Shown here: piece by piece, positions 22,271-34,381 of the stretch | Layout of the letters: every line of letters begins with the position of its first letter | Position numbering within the stretch: the stretch's first letter is position 1 | Source of the DNA: Imbricaverruca yamaguchii | Taxonomy: Eukaryota > Arthropoda > Thecostraca > Neoverrucidae | NCBI GenBank assembly: GCA_034440575.1 | Contig: JAOTOL010001366.1 | Coordinates: 653,501-717,500, forward strand | Direction of reading: 5' to 3' | DNA length: 64,000 nucleotides | Made by a program: the position numbers and the translations under genes | Notes under the pieces: model-generated | The model's input: the letters and a program-made list of their open reading frames with translations, nothing else | What the model was told of the DNA's origin: nothing | The model's database searches: none

Positions 22271-23744
22271 CCGTTAAGCTGAAATCGGGCTTCCGACATG
22301 ACGTCCCTTTCTCGGGCGTGCACCTTTGATGACTACCTGCGCCGTGGTCAACCCGGTCTCATCAGAGTTAAAAAATTCGGTGTGCCGATAACTTTTTCCC
22401 GTCCCGGATATCTCCTAGAAGGTAGAAAAACTGTTTAAAGTTCACCCGATGCGCTGTTCTGGCACGGGCCGCTGAAATCGCCTCGGGAACCCATATGGTA
22501 AGATCGGGATGGCCGTGTTGAAAGCCCACTAACCAGTCCTCTCCCGTCAGTCCTGTTTCTTTTTTAAAGCTATACTTTACTTCGTTTCTCTCAGCTATGT
22601 GAAAAGCCAAATGCCGGACATATATCGTCGTCAATCTGAAGAACCGCTACTCCATGGACATAATATTAACTTCCATCTCGCTGTCTTTTTTAGCATTGAA
22701 AATAGGCCTGCATCGGCCAAGTTTATTCTGCACGGATACGATCCCATCAGATGATTGGTTCTGAAGCCACGTTATGGGGTTTAATTTTGAGCCGCACGAT
22801 TATTTGGGCATAAGGGCGCGCCGACTACCAGGTAATTTAGCGCCCGTGATTTTGATCTCGAGACGCAGAATTGCTCGGAAGCTTTGGGGTAACTCATCTC
22901 TTTACTTGTAACTATGCACATAGCTGCATGCATTCTGTATGGACCCACGGCACGTGGTTTGAGCTGAGTTCATACCCGCGCAGCATGGTGACATGTGACA
23001 GGGCCTAGAGCTTGATTTGAAAACAAGGTTTGAGATATCTTATAAACCAGGTATGTCCGGGTCCGATTTTTTCAGATTGAATAGGGAAAGCTGAAAATAA
23101 ACATTAGTAGAGAACCAAACAAGGAAGTTCAAACCTCCATCAACCTGCCCACCGGAATCTCCAGTTATGCCTGAAAATGTGGACAAAAGTGCTGGGGAAA
23201 GTGGACCACATGTGCTTCGTTTTGCCCCAAATCACAATTTCGTGATTTGACGGATACTTTAGGCAATGTGGGAAAGCTGGCGGTTGTTAATTCATGGTGC
23301 ATTCATATTCGTGCAAATGCATGTCCTAAGCACTTCTTGATATGCACATATTGACATGAACACCCTGCCAATCGTCGCATGCCTACCATACCAAAATTAA
23401 ATTAATAAGTTGGACAAAAACAATTTCAGATGCGGAGAGTAAAGCCTCATCTCAATCTCAAAACCGGCGCCGGCTGAAGCGCGTCAACATACTGCGATAT
23501 TTGTGAGAACAGTTGCACATATAAGGTAGAACTTGCTTGGGCAGGCGAGCGCGTGGTTCGTTTTGCCCCGGTGGTCCGCTTTACCCCACTTTCCCATATA
23601 TTGTGTGTGCAAAGGTGTATATATGAACGAATGTCCAAATATTTAACTAAACTGGCTAGGTTATGCATGTGATGTGATCTATAATTGAGCTTAGCTTCCA
23701 CGGTTAGTGTCATGAAATCCACATGCACGCCTATGTACAATACA

Positions 23745-23748
<4 letters not shown>
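22271..23748. other. no gene recognised; one dispersed-repeat copy
   Basis: Includes the dispersed hairpin repeat at 22801-22845. The rest is unique-looking intron-like sequence. Confidence 0.45.
22801..22845 (+). repeat. short dispersed hairpin repeat, copy 4
   Basis: TATTTGGGCATAAGGGCGCG followed by CCGACTACCAGG and TTTAGCGCCCG. Closest to the copy at 322-366. Confidence 0.6.

Positions 23749-23804
<56 letters not shown>
23749..23804. repeat. (TA)n microsatellite
   Basis: About 28 uninterrupted TA repeats. Confidence 0.95.
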
Positions 23805-23805
<1 letters not shown>

Positions 23806-23835
23806 AATTCATCTGATCTGGGCTATGTCTCTGAG

Positions 23836-23895
23836 CGGCACCATGAGCCGTGAATGTGCATAAAATGTGCCGTGAATGGCCCAATAAACAAACAA
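23836..23895 (+). mobile_element. SINE family 1, 5'-truncated 3' end
   Basis: CACCATGAGCCGTGAATGTG is followed by CATAAAATGTGCCGTGAATG and ends CCAATAAACAAACAA. This matches the tail of the full copy at 13036-13220. The tRNA-like head is missing. Confidence 0.8.
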
Positions 23896-23948
23896 GTGGA
23901 CCGTTTCTCCATGACCTGGAAATGCGCCGACGTACAAGCGTGTGCACA

Positions 23949-24808
23949 ATAACCCTCCCCGTCTTTCCGGTCATATCCTCACACCCCGTCTCGGGGGGGG
24001 GAGGGGGGTGATAGGAAGCCCCCCTCTAATCTGCAAACTAAGCGTCGCACGAAAACGAGAGGTTTCATCGGAAAGCGCTCGACGAGTAGGGCCATATACC
24101 ACCCCAATTTCCCGCCAAAAGTGACGTTACAAGGGGGCCTAGATTTTCACGACTTAAGTCATTCTTTTCCTCTGAGGAGTTGATTTTCAGTGATCTAAAA
24201 AAGATGTATATATTTGGAATCAGAAAGGGAAAACGAAATCGGCCATGGCCATACAATTTTGGCCACTCAAAAATCAAAACAAATTGTTGGAATTTCAATT
24301 TTCTTAGCTCTCAAGTTCTTTCATTTTCATTTTCCTAATGGGTAGAGTGGATCGAAAAACGTGGTTCGAAATCAACTGGCACACATAAAAAATGTTTATC
24401 TTAGAGTTAGAGTTAGTTAGTTAGAGTTAAAATCATCGATTTTAACTCTAATGGGCACATATGGAACACTAAAATTAGTTATCAAAAATATAAAAATCCT
24501 CTAGTGCGTTTTGTTGCGTCCTTAAAGATAAGACAACGTTGAAAGTTTCACTAAAATACCTTTATCCGTTAAAGCGTGGCGACTGGTTGAACGTTTTTGG
24601 ACATGGCCTCACTTGACCTTGACTAACTCGTTGACACTAGAAAACCTGAATATAAAATTTTGACACAACATACCAAATTTATGTGGGAGAAGTATGTCAA
24701 ATTTCGGCGCGCCGCCACGCACCGTTCTTTCATCATCCGCGGAAAAACTTAGGCGAATTTAACTTAGGGGGAGGGGGATAACGACCGTCCAGAGACGGCG
24801 CGGGTTAG
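23949..24808 (+). mobile_element. piggyBac-type MITE, copy 3
   Basis: Starts ATAACCCTCCCCGTCTTTCC (first base of TTAA altered) and ends GAGACGGCGCGGGTTAG (last base altered). The internal landmarks AACTAAGCGTCGCACGAAAA, GGAAAGCGCTCGACGAGTAG and CACCGTTCTTTCATCATCCG are present. It contains a short TTAGTTAGAGTTA run near 24405-24430. Both altered TTAA ends suggest an older insertion. Confidence 0.8.
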
Positions 24809-25635
24809 GGTTATCAGGTGTACTCCCAGCGTTGGCTGATTGTTTTCCTCGTTAACCAACATTAGAGGTTTCGACATCGTGCATTACCATGTCGTTTCAA
24901 AGAGCTCACGCGAAGGTTGCGCTTGCACGATACCAAACGGCAAAACTTTTGAGAATATGGAAGGTTCCCCACGAAGCATTAACAGCATGCTCTTGATATG
25001 ATGCATTGGAATGCACGACCGTCGCTCCAACCTTATTCTGTTCCGGGAATGCAAGTGGGTTGTAATCCACACGCCTTCATTCTTGTTCGGAGAGCAATGC
25101 GTTTGGCGCACGCACCTGGAGTCTAGATCTTCGCGGCCATTCGTTCGCCACGTCTGTTGACCAGAACTCTTGACTGGTAAACCCACGGGTCGGAAAAGCT
25201 TCCTGTTAAGTTCCTTTTTTGCTTATTCCTTTTATGTGGTTAGCGAAATGTATGGTAAACATCCACGACAAGGAGTAAAAAAAATAGCCCCACCGGAAAA
25301 AATACCCGAAATACGAACACTTACAACTGAAGACTAGCACTAGGTTAGGCTAAGTCCGCCACCTTGAGCAACAAAGCTAGCTAAATTTGGCCCGGTCAAC
25401 TTGCTCGGTTCAGCCAATTCGTCTGCATGCTCTTGGTGTCCTGCAGCGAGCCCGGTGTCAGTCCACGTGAGCGGCGGTTTCCATGTCGGCCACGGATCGC
25501 TCCCCACGTGCTGTTGTTCGGCGTGGCTGGGCGGGTGGCGCAGGTGTGCCCCAAAAGGGCGGCCGTACACCTGTCCGGCGGGCACCGCCAGGAAGCGCGC
25601 CGGTCCGCGCTTCGCCGCGACGGCGTGCTCGACAC
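24809..25635. other. intron, nothing recognised
   Basis: No exon or RNA gene recognised. It becomes GC-rich from about 25450 towards the 12-bp array. Confidence 0.45.
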
Positions 25636-26132
25636 CGGAACACGACCGGCCCCGCTGCCGGCCCCGCTGCCGGCCCCGCTGTCGGCCCCGCTACCGACCC
25701 CGCTGTCGGCCCCGCTGCCGGCCCCGCTGCCGGCCCCGCTGCCGGCCCCGCTGCCGGCCCCGCTGTCGGCCCCGCTGTCGGTCCCGCTGCCGGCCCCGCT
25801 GTCGGCCCCGATACCGGCCCCGCTGTCGGCCCCGCTGTCGGCCCCGCTGTCGGCCCCGCTGTCGGCCCCGCTGTCGGCCCCGCTGCCGGCCCCGCTGCCG
25901 GCCCCGCTGCCGGCCCCGCTGCCGGCCCCGCTGCCGGCCCCGCTGCCGGCCCCACTGCCGGCCCCACTGCCGGCCCCGCTGCCGGCCCCGCTACCGGCCC
26001 CGCTGCCGGCCCCGCTGCCGGCCCCGCTACCGGCCCAGCTACCGGCCCCGCTGCCGGCCCCGCTACCGGCCCCGCTGCCGGCCCCGCTGCCGGCCCCGCT
26101 GCCGGCCCCGCTGTCGGCCCCGCTGCCGGCCA
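25636..26132. repeat. 12-bp minisatellite (GCCGGCCCCGCT)n
   Basis: About 41 copies of a 12-base unit with GTCGGCCCCGCT and TACCGGCCCC variants. Long Gly-Ser-Gly-Ala or Pro-Leu-Pro-Ala frames on both strands are repeat artefacts. Confidence 0.95.
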
Positions 26133-27284
26133 CGATGTCCCGCCCATCCGCGCTTGCGCTGGCACGCACGCCCAATAGCATCATGGAAGGACACAAACGC
26201 ACCAGCATTGTGGATAAATAATGCACGCCTGTGTAGCGGTGTATGGCAAACACAAGATAGGGTAGGGTGAATAATGACATGGCAGTCGATGTCAAGACAG
26301 TTTCAGATGTCATTGTGGGCTACGCGTCTTATTAAAGCGGTCTGACAGTTCGTCTGCCATGGGATTTAGCAGCCATTTAGCTCCAGGCAAGGTTTCCTGT
26401 CACATCCATCGTCTCACAGTTTCACAGACCTTGCTGATGTCCTTTCTTCGAGGATCATCTCATTCGGTAGTCACGTGGTCTTCACAGAGTGCGTGACAAT
26501 TTATCCATTTCTTAGTATTTAACACTATATCCCTCTACATGCATCAAAGCATGCTTGGTTCGAAAACCAAAACAAAAAAGAAAATTGTAGACACAGCCGC
26601 GGCGTACTTGACGATAAAGGAAGGAGAGAAGTAGGCCTTTCTGAAGAAGGAAAACTAACTACTTGAGGGAGATGTAAATTATACTTTTTACATCTTTGGA
26701 ACACCAATTTCCTCGAGAAAACAACCTTGTTACAGCCTAAAAATGTGTCTGCACGCGTTCTTAAACTAAAAAATTGTTCATTCATATTTTTATAAACCCG
26801 GGTTTCTGAGATGAATAAATGAATACGTATCCCGTAAATAATTCCAACTATCACATTTGTTTATGACGAATAATCAGAAGTCCTAGTCATTGATATTTCG
26901 GTCGGAATGATTTGCTGCGATTAACAGAGGTTGGCTGTGGGATTCATGTCATCAATTATTAAGAAAGCTCCATCTTCTCATGGTGTAAAAAAAGGAACTC
27001 TATGTCAAAATTTTCCACCCTGGGATCCTTCAGCCATTGTTTTGCTATCAAGCATGAAACATCAGTATGCAAAGTACAGAACGAATAATGTTTCTCGTGC
27101 ATGCAACTATAGGCGAATTACCGAACAGTATGCGCATATATTTCGAAAACCATGGTAAATGAGAATTACTGAGAGGTAAAGTCAAATATACAAATACATT
27201 CCAGACCAATATAACCATACACTTGAGACGTATTTGAAAGAAGGATCTCAAAGCAAAGTTATGGTACGCAACAAAACTAACACA
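26133..27284. other. AT-rich intron, nothing recognised
   Basis: AT-rich sequence without recognisable coding or RNA features. Confidence 0.5.
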
Positions 27285-27900
27285 CACTCAAACAGATCCC
27301 AACACACAGCCTAACAGACACCCCAATGCGCACCCCAACACACACCCTAACGCACACCCCAACACCCGATCGAATACACACCCTAACACACACCCCAATG
27401 CACATACCAATGCACACCCCAGCACACACCCCAACACATCCCAACACACCCCAGCACCTACTCTACATCCCAACACACACCCAAACACCCACCCAAACAC
27501 ACACCACAACACCCATTCCAACACACACCCCAACACACACTCCAAATACACAGCCCAACATCCACTCAAACACACACCCCAACACCCACTCAAACACACA
27601 CCCCAACGCCCACTCCAATACACACCCTAACACACACCCCAATGCGCACCCCAATGCACACCCCAACACACACCAACACATCCCAACACACCCCAACACA
27701 CCCCAACACCCACTCTACATCCCAACACACACCCAAACACCCATTCCAACACACACCCGAACACCCACTTCAAATACACATTCCACCACCCATTCAAATA
27801 CGCATCCTAACACCGACTCCAATACACACCCGAACACACACCCCAACACCCACTCTAATACACACCCCAACGCCCACTCCAATACAGACCCATAACACAC
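27285..27900. repeat. irregular CACACCCCAA array
   Basis: 616 bases of CA- and CCCCAA-rich units of variable length (ACACACCCCAAC, ACCCACTCCAAT and so on). The pattern has a partial higher-order repeat: the block around 27345-27480 resembles that around 27615-27730. The complementary strand is G-rich and could form G-quadruplexes. Confidence 0.9.
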
Positions 27901-27964
27901 GCATCCCGCAGAGTTGATTTTCGCATGTGCAACTGGTTCTTGAAACGCGAATCAGTTCAGAGTA

Positions 27965-28375
27965 ACAGCATGACTCGAGGAAAGTAGAGGTCACAGAGTT
28001 CCAGGATGGTAGTAGAGGCTGCATCGTGACACAGTAACAACATGATACGAGGTACGTGGAGGCCACAACATGACACAGTAACAACATGACAAAGGAAATA
28101 GAGGCCAGAGCCTGGCATGAGGGAAGTGATGGCCACAGCATAACACAGAAACAGCATGGCACGAAGGAAGTAGAGGTCACAGCATGACACGAGGAAAGTG
28201 AAGGCCACAACATGCCACAGCAACAACATGGCAAGTGGAGGTGGAGGCCAACATGGAACATCATGGAAGCGGAGGCCACAACATAACACAGAAACAGCAT
28301 GACATGAGGGAAGTAGATGCCACAGCATGACAAGGTAGCAACATGACACGAGGGAAGTGGAGGCCAGATTTGTTG
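27965..28375. repeat. degenerate minisatellite around ACAGCATGACACGAGGAAAG
   Basis: About ten diverged units containing CATGACACGAGGGAAGTGGA and GGCCACAACATGACACAGTA variants. It is older and less homogeneous than the other arrays. Confidence 0.8.
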
Positions 28376-28777
28376 ATGACACAAAGTGGCGCTATTCCAC
28401 GATATGAGTGTCACCCTCGCCCCACAAAAAATACTTGGACCTGACCTCTATTTGAACGTATTTTGACAGTAAAGTAATACTTTTAACAGCATTGGACAAA
28501 GGCTAGTGTTCCTAGTTGTGCATGATTTTTGTTCTATCCTCTTTTACTCATGCTTACCAACTGCCAGGGCAGCATTGACGTGAATGATTCGCGAAGAAAA
28601 AATCACTGCCGACCTGCCTGCTCCTCCCACGAGATGAGTGTGGCACTCAGCATGCAGAAAGACCCGCTAATTACACAAATTGGCGCTGCCCTGCCGCGAC
28701 GATCAGCCCTGACACGATTTGGGTGGGCGCGCTGCAAGTGGGCCGGCGACGCCAGGCAGCCGCCGCCGCCAACTCAC
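28376..28777. other. intron flank of ZP exon A
   Basis: Intron sequence directly downstream of exon A on the minus strand. Nothing else recognised. Confidence 0.5.
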
Positions 28778-29013
28778 GTTGCGCTTGAGGACGCCGCAGC
28801 GACTGAAGTCGGTGACGAGCATGTTGTAGATGAGCTGGTCGGGGTCGGTGGGGTCGAGTCGAATCTGGCAGCCGCCGTCGACGCGCGGGTCCAGCTGACG
28901 GTCGTCGGCGAACAGCGGGTGGCCGCGGAAGCCGGCCGGCTTGCGCAGGCGCGCCGAGAGCCGGTCGGGCCCTGCCGACTCGCCGCCGGCGATGCTGCAG
29001 CTGATGTCGGCCA
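28778..29013 (-). CDS. ZP-domain protein, exon A (start of ZP-N)
   Basis: Internal exon, minus strand. The acceptor ends CGGCCGCAG; the first exon bases are TG of a Val codon (phase 1). The donor is GTGAGT at 28772-28777 after AAC (phase 0). The 78 complete codons read ADISCSIAGG near the start, RLRKPAGFRGHPLFADDRQL in the middle, and VDGGCQIRLDPTD then MLVTDFSRCGVLKRN at the end. It supplies ZP-N cysteines one to three (DISC, GGC, SRC); the fourth is in exon B. ZP-N modules polymerise secreted proteins into extracellular matrices; in arthropods such proteins shape cuticle. The exon is more GC-rich than its introns. The phase-1 start does not fit the phase-0 end of the signal-peptide exon at 34382, so at least one more exon is expected between them. 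Confidence 0.85.
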
Positions 29014-29835
29014 CTGCGGCCGGAGCGCGCGGCGTTAGGCGGCCGCCGGCGCCGCTGCTCTCGCAACGCCTCTCGCAGCGCAACGCTTGCTCAGCGCGCG
29101 ACGCCTCGCCGGCTGCCGCCCGTCACACACCGCACGTGCGTGGCTGCAGGTGACGTCGCCACCGACACCTCTCCACACGACGCAACTGCGGTGGCGCGTT
29201 CTGAACGCGGGCGGCAGCAGGTGCAGGCGAAGCGAACATCGCGAAGGAATTGTCGACACACAGAAAATAACTGCACTTCCTTGTAATTTCGAACACCTGT
29301 ATGAATTGCACTGCATGGTGATCAGAGGAGGATAGTCGCGTACGATTAACAAATTGTTCCTTAGGAGTTCTAACGGATAACGTAGGTAAAACCATGTGCT
29401 CTGTAATGATGACGGTCGAAGAATATCACTCACTTTGTGGAGCGACCTGAACACATGTAATGCAATGTAAAACAATACAATACATGCAGAGGACTCTACA
29501 ATCGGCATAAGCTCATCACCAAATTAGTGGCAGTCACCAAAAGTAGAAATGCCGCCCTCACCATTGGATGCACTCGTCAATCGATATTGCCTTACTTGCT
29601 ACTATTCCTGAACAAAAGGAAAAAATAAAGAACAAAGATGAAAATACGAATAAAAATATTACTTCGCATAGGGAAATCGTCGGATTTCACCCTGAATCTA
29701 TTCGATCTCTTCCGCTCACCTTCGTAGTCCTGTCCGACTGACGCTCCCGACTGCGAACAGAGAAGAGGGCGTGTCAAATTGTCGTCCATCCCCTTCTGAT
29801 CAAAACCAACCCCTAGCCAGCGAGTCACGAGCGAG
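29014..29835. other. intron; GC-rich next to the exon
   Basis: No further exon recognised. The GC-rich stretch to about 29230 continues an open minus frame upstream of exon A, but a clear acceptor marks the exon start. Confidence 0.4.
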
Positions 29836-30043
29836 GGTTTCCAATCCCCTTTTGTTTGTTTGTTTATTTGTTGGTTCACGACACACTTTATGCACATTCA
29901 CGGCTAATGGCGCCGCCCACACTGTTTCGCCGGTGGGCCGCGGGATTGGGAAATGTTCTGAATGGCGCTAGAGTCGAACCCGGGAACTTTGGTAGCCCGA
30001 CACCTTAACCACTCGGCCATCCCCTCCCCGGTTTCCAATCCCC
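29836..30043 (-). mobile_element. tRNA-derived SINE (family 1), full length, reverse, 14-bp TSD
   Basis: A direct repeat GGTTTCCAATCCCC flanks the element (29836-29849 and 30030-30043). The reverse strand of 29850-30029 has the tRNA-like head (GGGGATGGCCGAGTGGTTAA, later GGGTTCGACTC), the same middle part as the 13 kb copy, and a tail AATAAACAAACAAACAAA. The short tandem AAAC tail and intact duplication suggest a young copy. Confidence 0.92.
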
Positions 30044-30789
30044 ATTCGCTATTCTTGAATAGCCCTTGAAACGCTGTCACTAGCCAGCGCAAACAGCCTG
30101 GTACGTTTAAAGTGAACAACATGGATTATTTTTTTAAAGATTGTGTTCAAGGTCATATTGGCCAATATGGTAATTTCTTCATGTGGTCATGTTGGCATTT
30201 CATTAACATGTTGTCAGGAAGACTGTAATATCAGGATGTAATGTAAATGTAATGTCAGGAAGCATGTAATAGACGCTCACATTTAGTCATGAATGACTCG
30301 ATGAATAAGTGAATCAAATGAAGGAATACACACAACTAAGGCACTACATTTGGCCATCATGTCTTCAAGAGTATCAGGTAGATCTGACCCCCCCCGTGAC
30401 CCACATAGGATTTAGCTAAAGGACCTGCTCGGTCAAGTGAGCATGCCTTGCATGCACGATTTTCTCGGGTTTCTTAAGGGTTTCGGTGCATGCACGACAA
30501 TACTTACCGTGCATTCACCGAGTTCTTCTGTCCACCCTACGCCTATGTGTGCCGCAGAACGTGACAAGAATCATCCTTGAGGTCATTGAATACCAGGCTG
30601 AAGAAAGCTCCGCATTCAAAACTGAAGCTTTTGCTGAAAATTCACACTTTTCACTTCACAATAAATAATGTGAGCGTTGTAGTGTTGCTGAACCATAACA
30701 TTTGGGTACTAACATGAATGAAAGACATGGTTGTATAACGTTGAATGCATAGCTCTAAATATAGCGCAGGAGACATATAACATAACTAC
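30044..30789. other. intron, nothing recognised
   Basis: Sequence with two short ATGTAATGTCAGGA direct repeats near 30235-30265. No gene recognised. Confidence 0.45.
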
Positions 30790-30799
30790 CAGAACAGCA

Positions 30800-33730
30800 G
30801 CGAGGTTCTTCCGTAAGCAGGCTCGCACCAGAGGTGTCGCACCATCATGCTCCAGAGCGGCATCAACAAGTACAAGAAGCGGAAAAAACCAAGGAGCAAG
30901 AAGACAAAGAGATTGAGAATCAAGAAGGCGGCAAGCAAGAAGAGTTCTAGAAGGAACTCGAACTCGAATTCCTAAAACTCGAGAAGGAAATCCACGCACA
31001 CCAAATCTCCAACTTCTCTCTGTTCCACGCTAGCCTTTCCCCCCCCTCCCCCGGAGGAAACCCAACGGTGACGAGCCTACTGCTCAGGGTCGTTGCGGCC
31101 AGGACAGGGACCAGAGGGCGAAAGCTCGATCTAAGGCGCAACGAATCCGGGTTATTTTAGTAAGGAGGGTCACATTGCCGGTGGGCGGGCCGGCCTTCAG
31201 CACCTAACCCTCACGCCACCCTCACGTGCGCTTGACGCCCACTCTACACAAGACGCCTATCTAGTAGGCATCTACACCGAACCACTGCACACCATCACAC
31301 GAGTCTTTCTTCACACTCGCACGAACACTGCGCCACATCCTGAACTCACCACGGTTCATCATTCGGCACAACACCCATATGATCGTACACGCACATAATA
31401 GCATCGATACACGAACGCTGCTCGCCACAAACACATCCAACAGTCGGCGCTGTTCGTCCGCACTGCGCCGCATATTCAATACCACCCTGGGCTACAGTCT
31501 CACCCAAGAGCTGCATAAGATTCCACTCGCCAACATAGCAACACCGCTCGCCGCCACAGCCCCCCCACACACACCGCCACAGGAACGGTAGACCATATCA
31601 GACTGGAGACAAGACCCACACGCAATATCATGTCACTTACATTCAACACACAACAGCTCCGACTGCATGTGCACATACACGAGAAACAGTACGACGAACG
31701 TTGCTGTGTGCCTCTCCGACTACGCTGCCACCGCTGTATGCGCTGCGGGCACGGTGAACGTGCGTGAGCGTCACCAGAGCCACACTGTGACCTGTGTGCC
31801 GCACACCACGCAACGTCCGACTGCATATCGACAAAAAGGAGATGTGCAGAATGTGATGGACCGCATCTCACCATCGATCTAAACTTCCCCAAGTAGGCAT
31901 TCGAGTGCGAGGTGTGCAGGTATGCGGTAGGATTTGTTGGCAACGCCCCACTCAGCCTCGGCATCACCCTCCCCACACCACACTCCTCCCCACGCCGCCC
32001 AATCGCAGACAGGCCTCCTCCCACATCTATCCCACCTCAGTCCCGTCTTCCACCCCACCTCCACCACTTCCACCCCACCTCCAACCCGGCCTCCTCCCAC
32101 ATCCACAACACCTCCAACCCGGCCTCCACACACATCAACAACACCCCAGACCCGGCCTCCTCACACATCAACAACACCCCAGACCCGGCCTCCTCACACA
32201 TCAACAACACCTCAGACCCGGCCTCCTCACACATCCACAACACCCCAGACCCGGCCTCCTCACACATCCACAACACCCCAGACTCGGCCTCCTCACACAT
32301 CCACAACACCCCAGACCCGGCCTCCTCACACATCAACAACACCCCAGACCCGGCCTCCTCACACATCAACAACACCTCCAACCCGGCCTCCTCCCACATC
32401 AACAACACCTCCAGACCCGGCCTCCTCCCACATCAACAACACCCCAGACCCGGCCTCCTCACACATCAACAACACCTCAGACCCGGCCTCCTCACACATC
32501 CACAACACCCCAGACACGGCCTCCTCCCACATCAACAACACCCCAGACCCGGCCTCCTCCACATCAACAACACCCCAGACCCGGCCTCCTCACACATCAA
32601 CAACACCTCAGACCCGGCCTCCTCCCACATCAACAACACCTCAGACCCGGCCTCCTCCACATCAACAACACCCCAGACCCGGCCCCCTACAACACCTCAG
32701 ACCCGGCCTCCCATCAACAACACCCCAGACCCGGCCTTCTCACATCAACAACACCCCAGACCCGGCCTCCTCCATCAACAACACCTCAGACCGGCCTCCT
32801 CACATCAACAACACCTCAGACCCGGCCTCCTCACATCAACAACACCTCAGACCCGGCCTCCTACACATCACAACACCCCAGACCGGCCTCCTCCACATCC
32901 ACAACACCCCAGACCCGGCCTCCTCACACATCCACAACACCCCAGACCCGGCCTCCTCACACATCAACAACACCTCAGACCCGGCCTCCTCCCACATCAA
33001 CAACACCTCAGACCCGGCCTCCTCCCACATCCACAACACCCCAGACCCGGCCTTCTCCCACATCCACCCCACGTCAGATCCAGATCCGACCTCCGTCCCC
33101 TCCTTTCTCAGTACCCTTCCATCTCTTCCCAAATCCTAAAGCTGCCACACAGTCTGCCCGCAGAGGCACGCAGCCATCGCGTCCTGCCAGACCGACCCTT
33201 CACACCACCTTCCGCGATACCACTAAACCCATCCCAAAACCATGTCCGATTCCTCTACCCAGAATGAGCGCACCACGCCTACCAAGGTCATTCAGATCGA
33301 GCCCACCATGCCTGCCAGTTCCATCCAGACCGAATGCACCACCCCTTCCAAACCAATCCCGACCGAACATACTCGCCTCCCAAGCGCAAACCCCCTCCTG
33401 TCGTCACACGATCCATTCACCGGCCTCCTCCAGCCGGAGGCCGCACCACCGCAGTCCAGCAGCCAGCCCTGTCCAACCCACTACACGCCATCCTCACTAT
33501 CCACCGGACCCAACATCCCCTGCACGACACCGACACCACCACCATACAGAAGCGTCAACGGACACCAATCAGCCGAGCAAAACTCAGTCCTGAAAAGTAA
33601 TGAACCTAGAAAAAGGCGTCAGAGCCATGGTGGACCTCGGGTTGTCAGAGGGCAGACGCCGCTCCGCGTGGAACCCACAAACAGTGCAAAGGATGCATGC
33701 GCGAGGCACATCTATTAGCATACAGACAGT
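30800..33730 (+). pseudogene. I/Jockey-type non-LTR retrotransposon ORF1 (gag-like), degraded and minisatellite-expanded
   Basis: In order on the plus strand: a charged, coiled-coil-like stretch (QVQEAEKTKEQEDKEIENQE, about 30865-30930); a region with LARTLRHILNSPRFIIRHNT (31320-31380); RPTRNIMSLTFNTQQLRLHV leading to three zinc knuckles (31726-31905). The knuckles read C-x2-C-x4-H-x4-stop, C-x2-C-x3-H-x4-C and C-x2-C-x3-H-x4-L. This is the nucleic-acid-binding signature of ORF1 of I- and Jockey-clade elements, with the last Cys of knuckle one replaced by TGA. A Pro/Thr-rich tail follows, in which a 33-bp unit is expanded (32085-33062). Frameshifts and stops make it non-functional. ORF2 is not found directly downstream. 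It lies in the ZP-gene intron, opposite strand. Confidence 0.6.
32085..33062. repeat. 33-bp minisatellite inside retrotransposon ORF1
   Basis: About 29 copies of ACATCAACAACACCCCAGAC plus CCGGCCTCCTCAC, encoding HINNTPDPASS-type repeats (all plus frames open). Single-base losses in the right half (for example TCCACATC for TCCCACATC) repeatedly shift frame. It ends where the proline-rich tail of the element resumes. Confidence 0.93.
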
Positions 33731-34250
33731 CCCAAAACAATGCCGGTACGTAATTCGAACAGCATGCCAAAACTCCCGGCAGTCTTTCGCGGCACAATTC
33801 AATAGATTCACCTGTACTGGCAACATCTAGGACCTGATGAAGTGTTTCAATCTGGGACGCCCAACATCAAGCCCCTTCCCGCAGCTGACGGTGAAAGGAC
33901 AGTAAATTTCGGGCACACGGGTGCAGATAACTTCAAATTACACTACGCCAGTATCTTAGGCAACAACGCCTACCACATCACCACAGTAATATATCCGGAT
34001 GCCATCCATACATCGCCACCAACACAATTCTCAATTCTGACAACACAGAAGACAACAACCAAACATTCAATTTGCACGAATTGAACTTTGTCATCAGGAA
34101 GTGTGGAGACATATCGGTTGAATCTGACGACATGTCAGTTGGACAAACAGACCATGCGGTTGGTCGGCTGGATCCCATACTGGGAAGCAAGGGAATCACA
34201 ATGCTGGCTCCGGTGCAGCCTTCTCTCGGCCATGTATAGCGGTGCGGCCG
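33731..34250 (+). other. unrecognised open segments
   Basis: Two overlapping plus-strand open stretches: one with NNAYHITTVIYPDAIHTSPP (about 33960-34023), and one with TFNLHELNFVIRKCGDISVE (about 34057-34116) ending at a stop near 34238. They look more protein-like than neighbouring sequence but match no family I can name. They may be downstream parts of the degraded retroelement. Confidence 0.25.
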
Positions 34251-34381
34251 ACCGACCTCCAGGGCACGGACACGGCCAGCTGACGATTCTCCTGTGGTCT
34301 CCTCGGTCGGAAGACCACAGCACACGAATCATGTTGTCTATGGTGGTGTGATGGAACTGCATGGCGGCGCTGGGCACTCAC

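Noticed and set aside
25396..26313. Gly-Ser-Gly-Ala or Pro-Leu-Pro-Ala silk- or antifreeze-like proteins
   Set aside because: 12-bp repeat open on both strands; flanks lack signal peptide, splice signals or a unique domain.
31905..33593. A 562-codon plus-strand ORF
   Set aside because: Most of it is the 33-bp minisatellite read in stop-free frames; only the flanking zinc-knuckle and proline-rich parts resemble retrotransposon ORF1.
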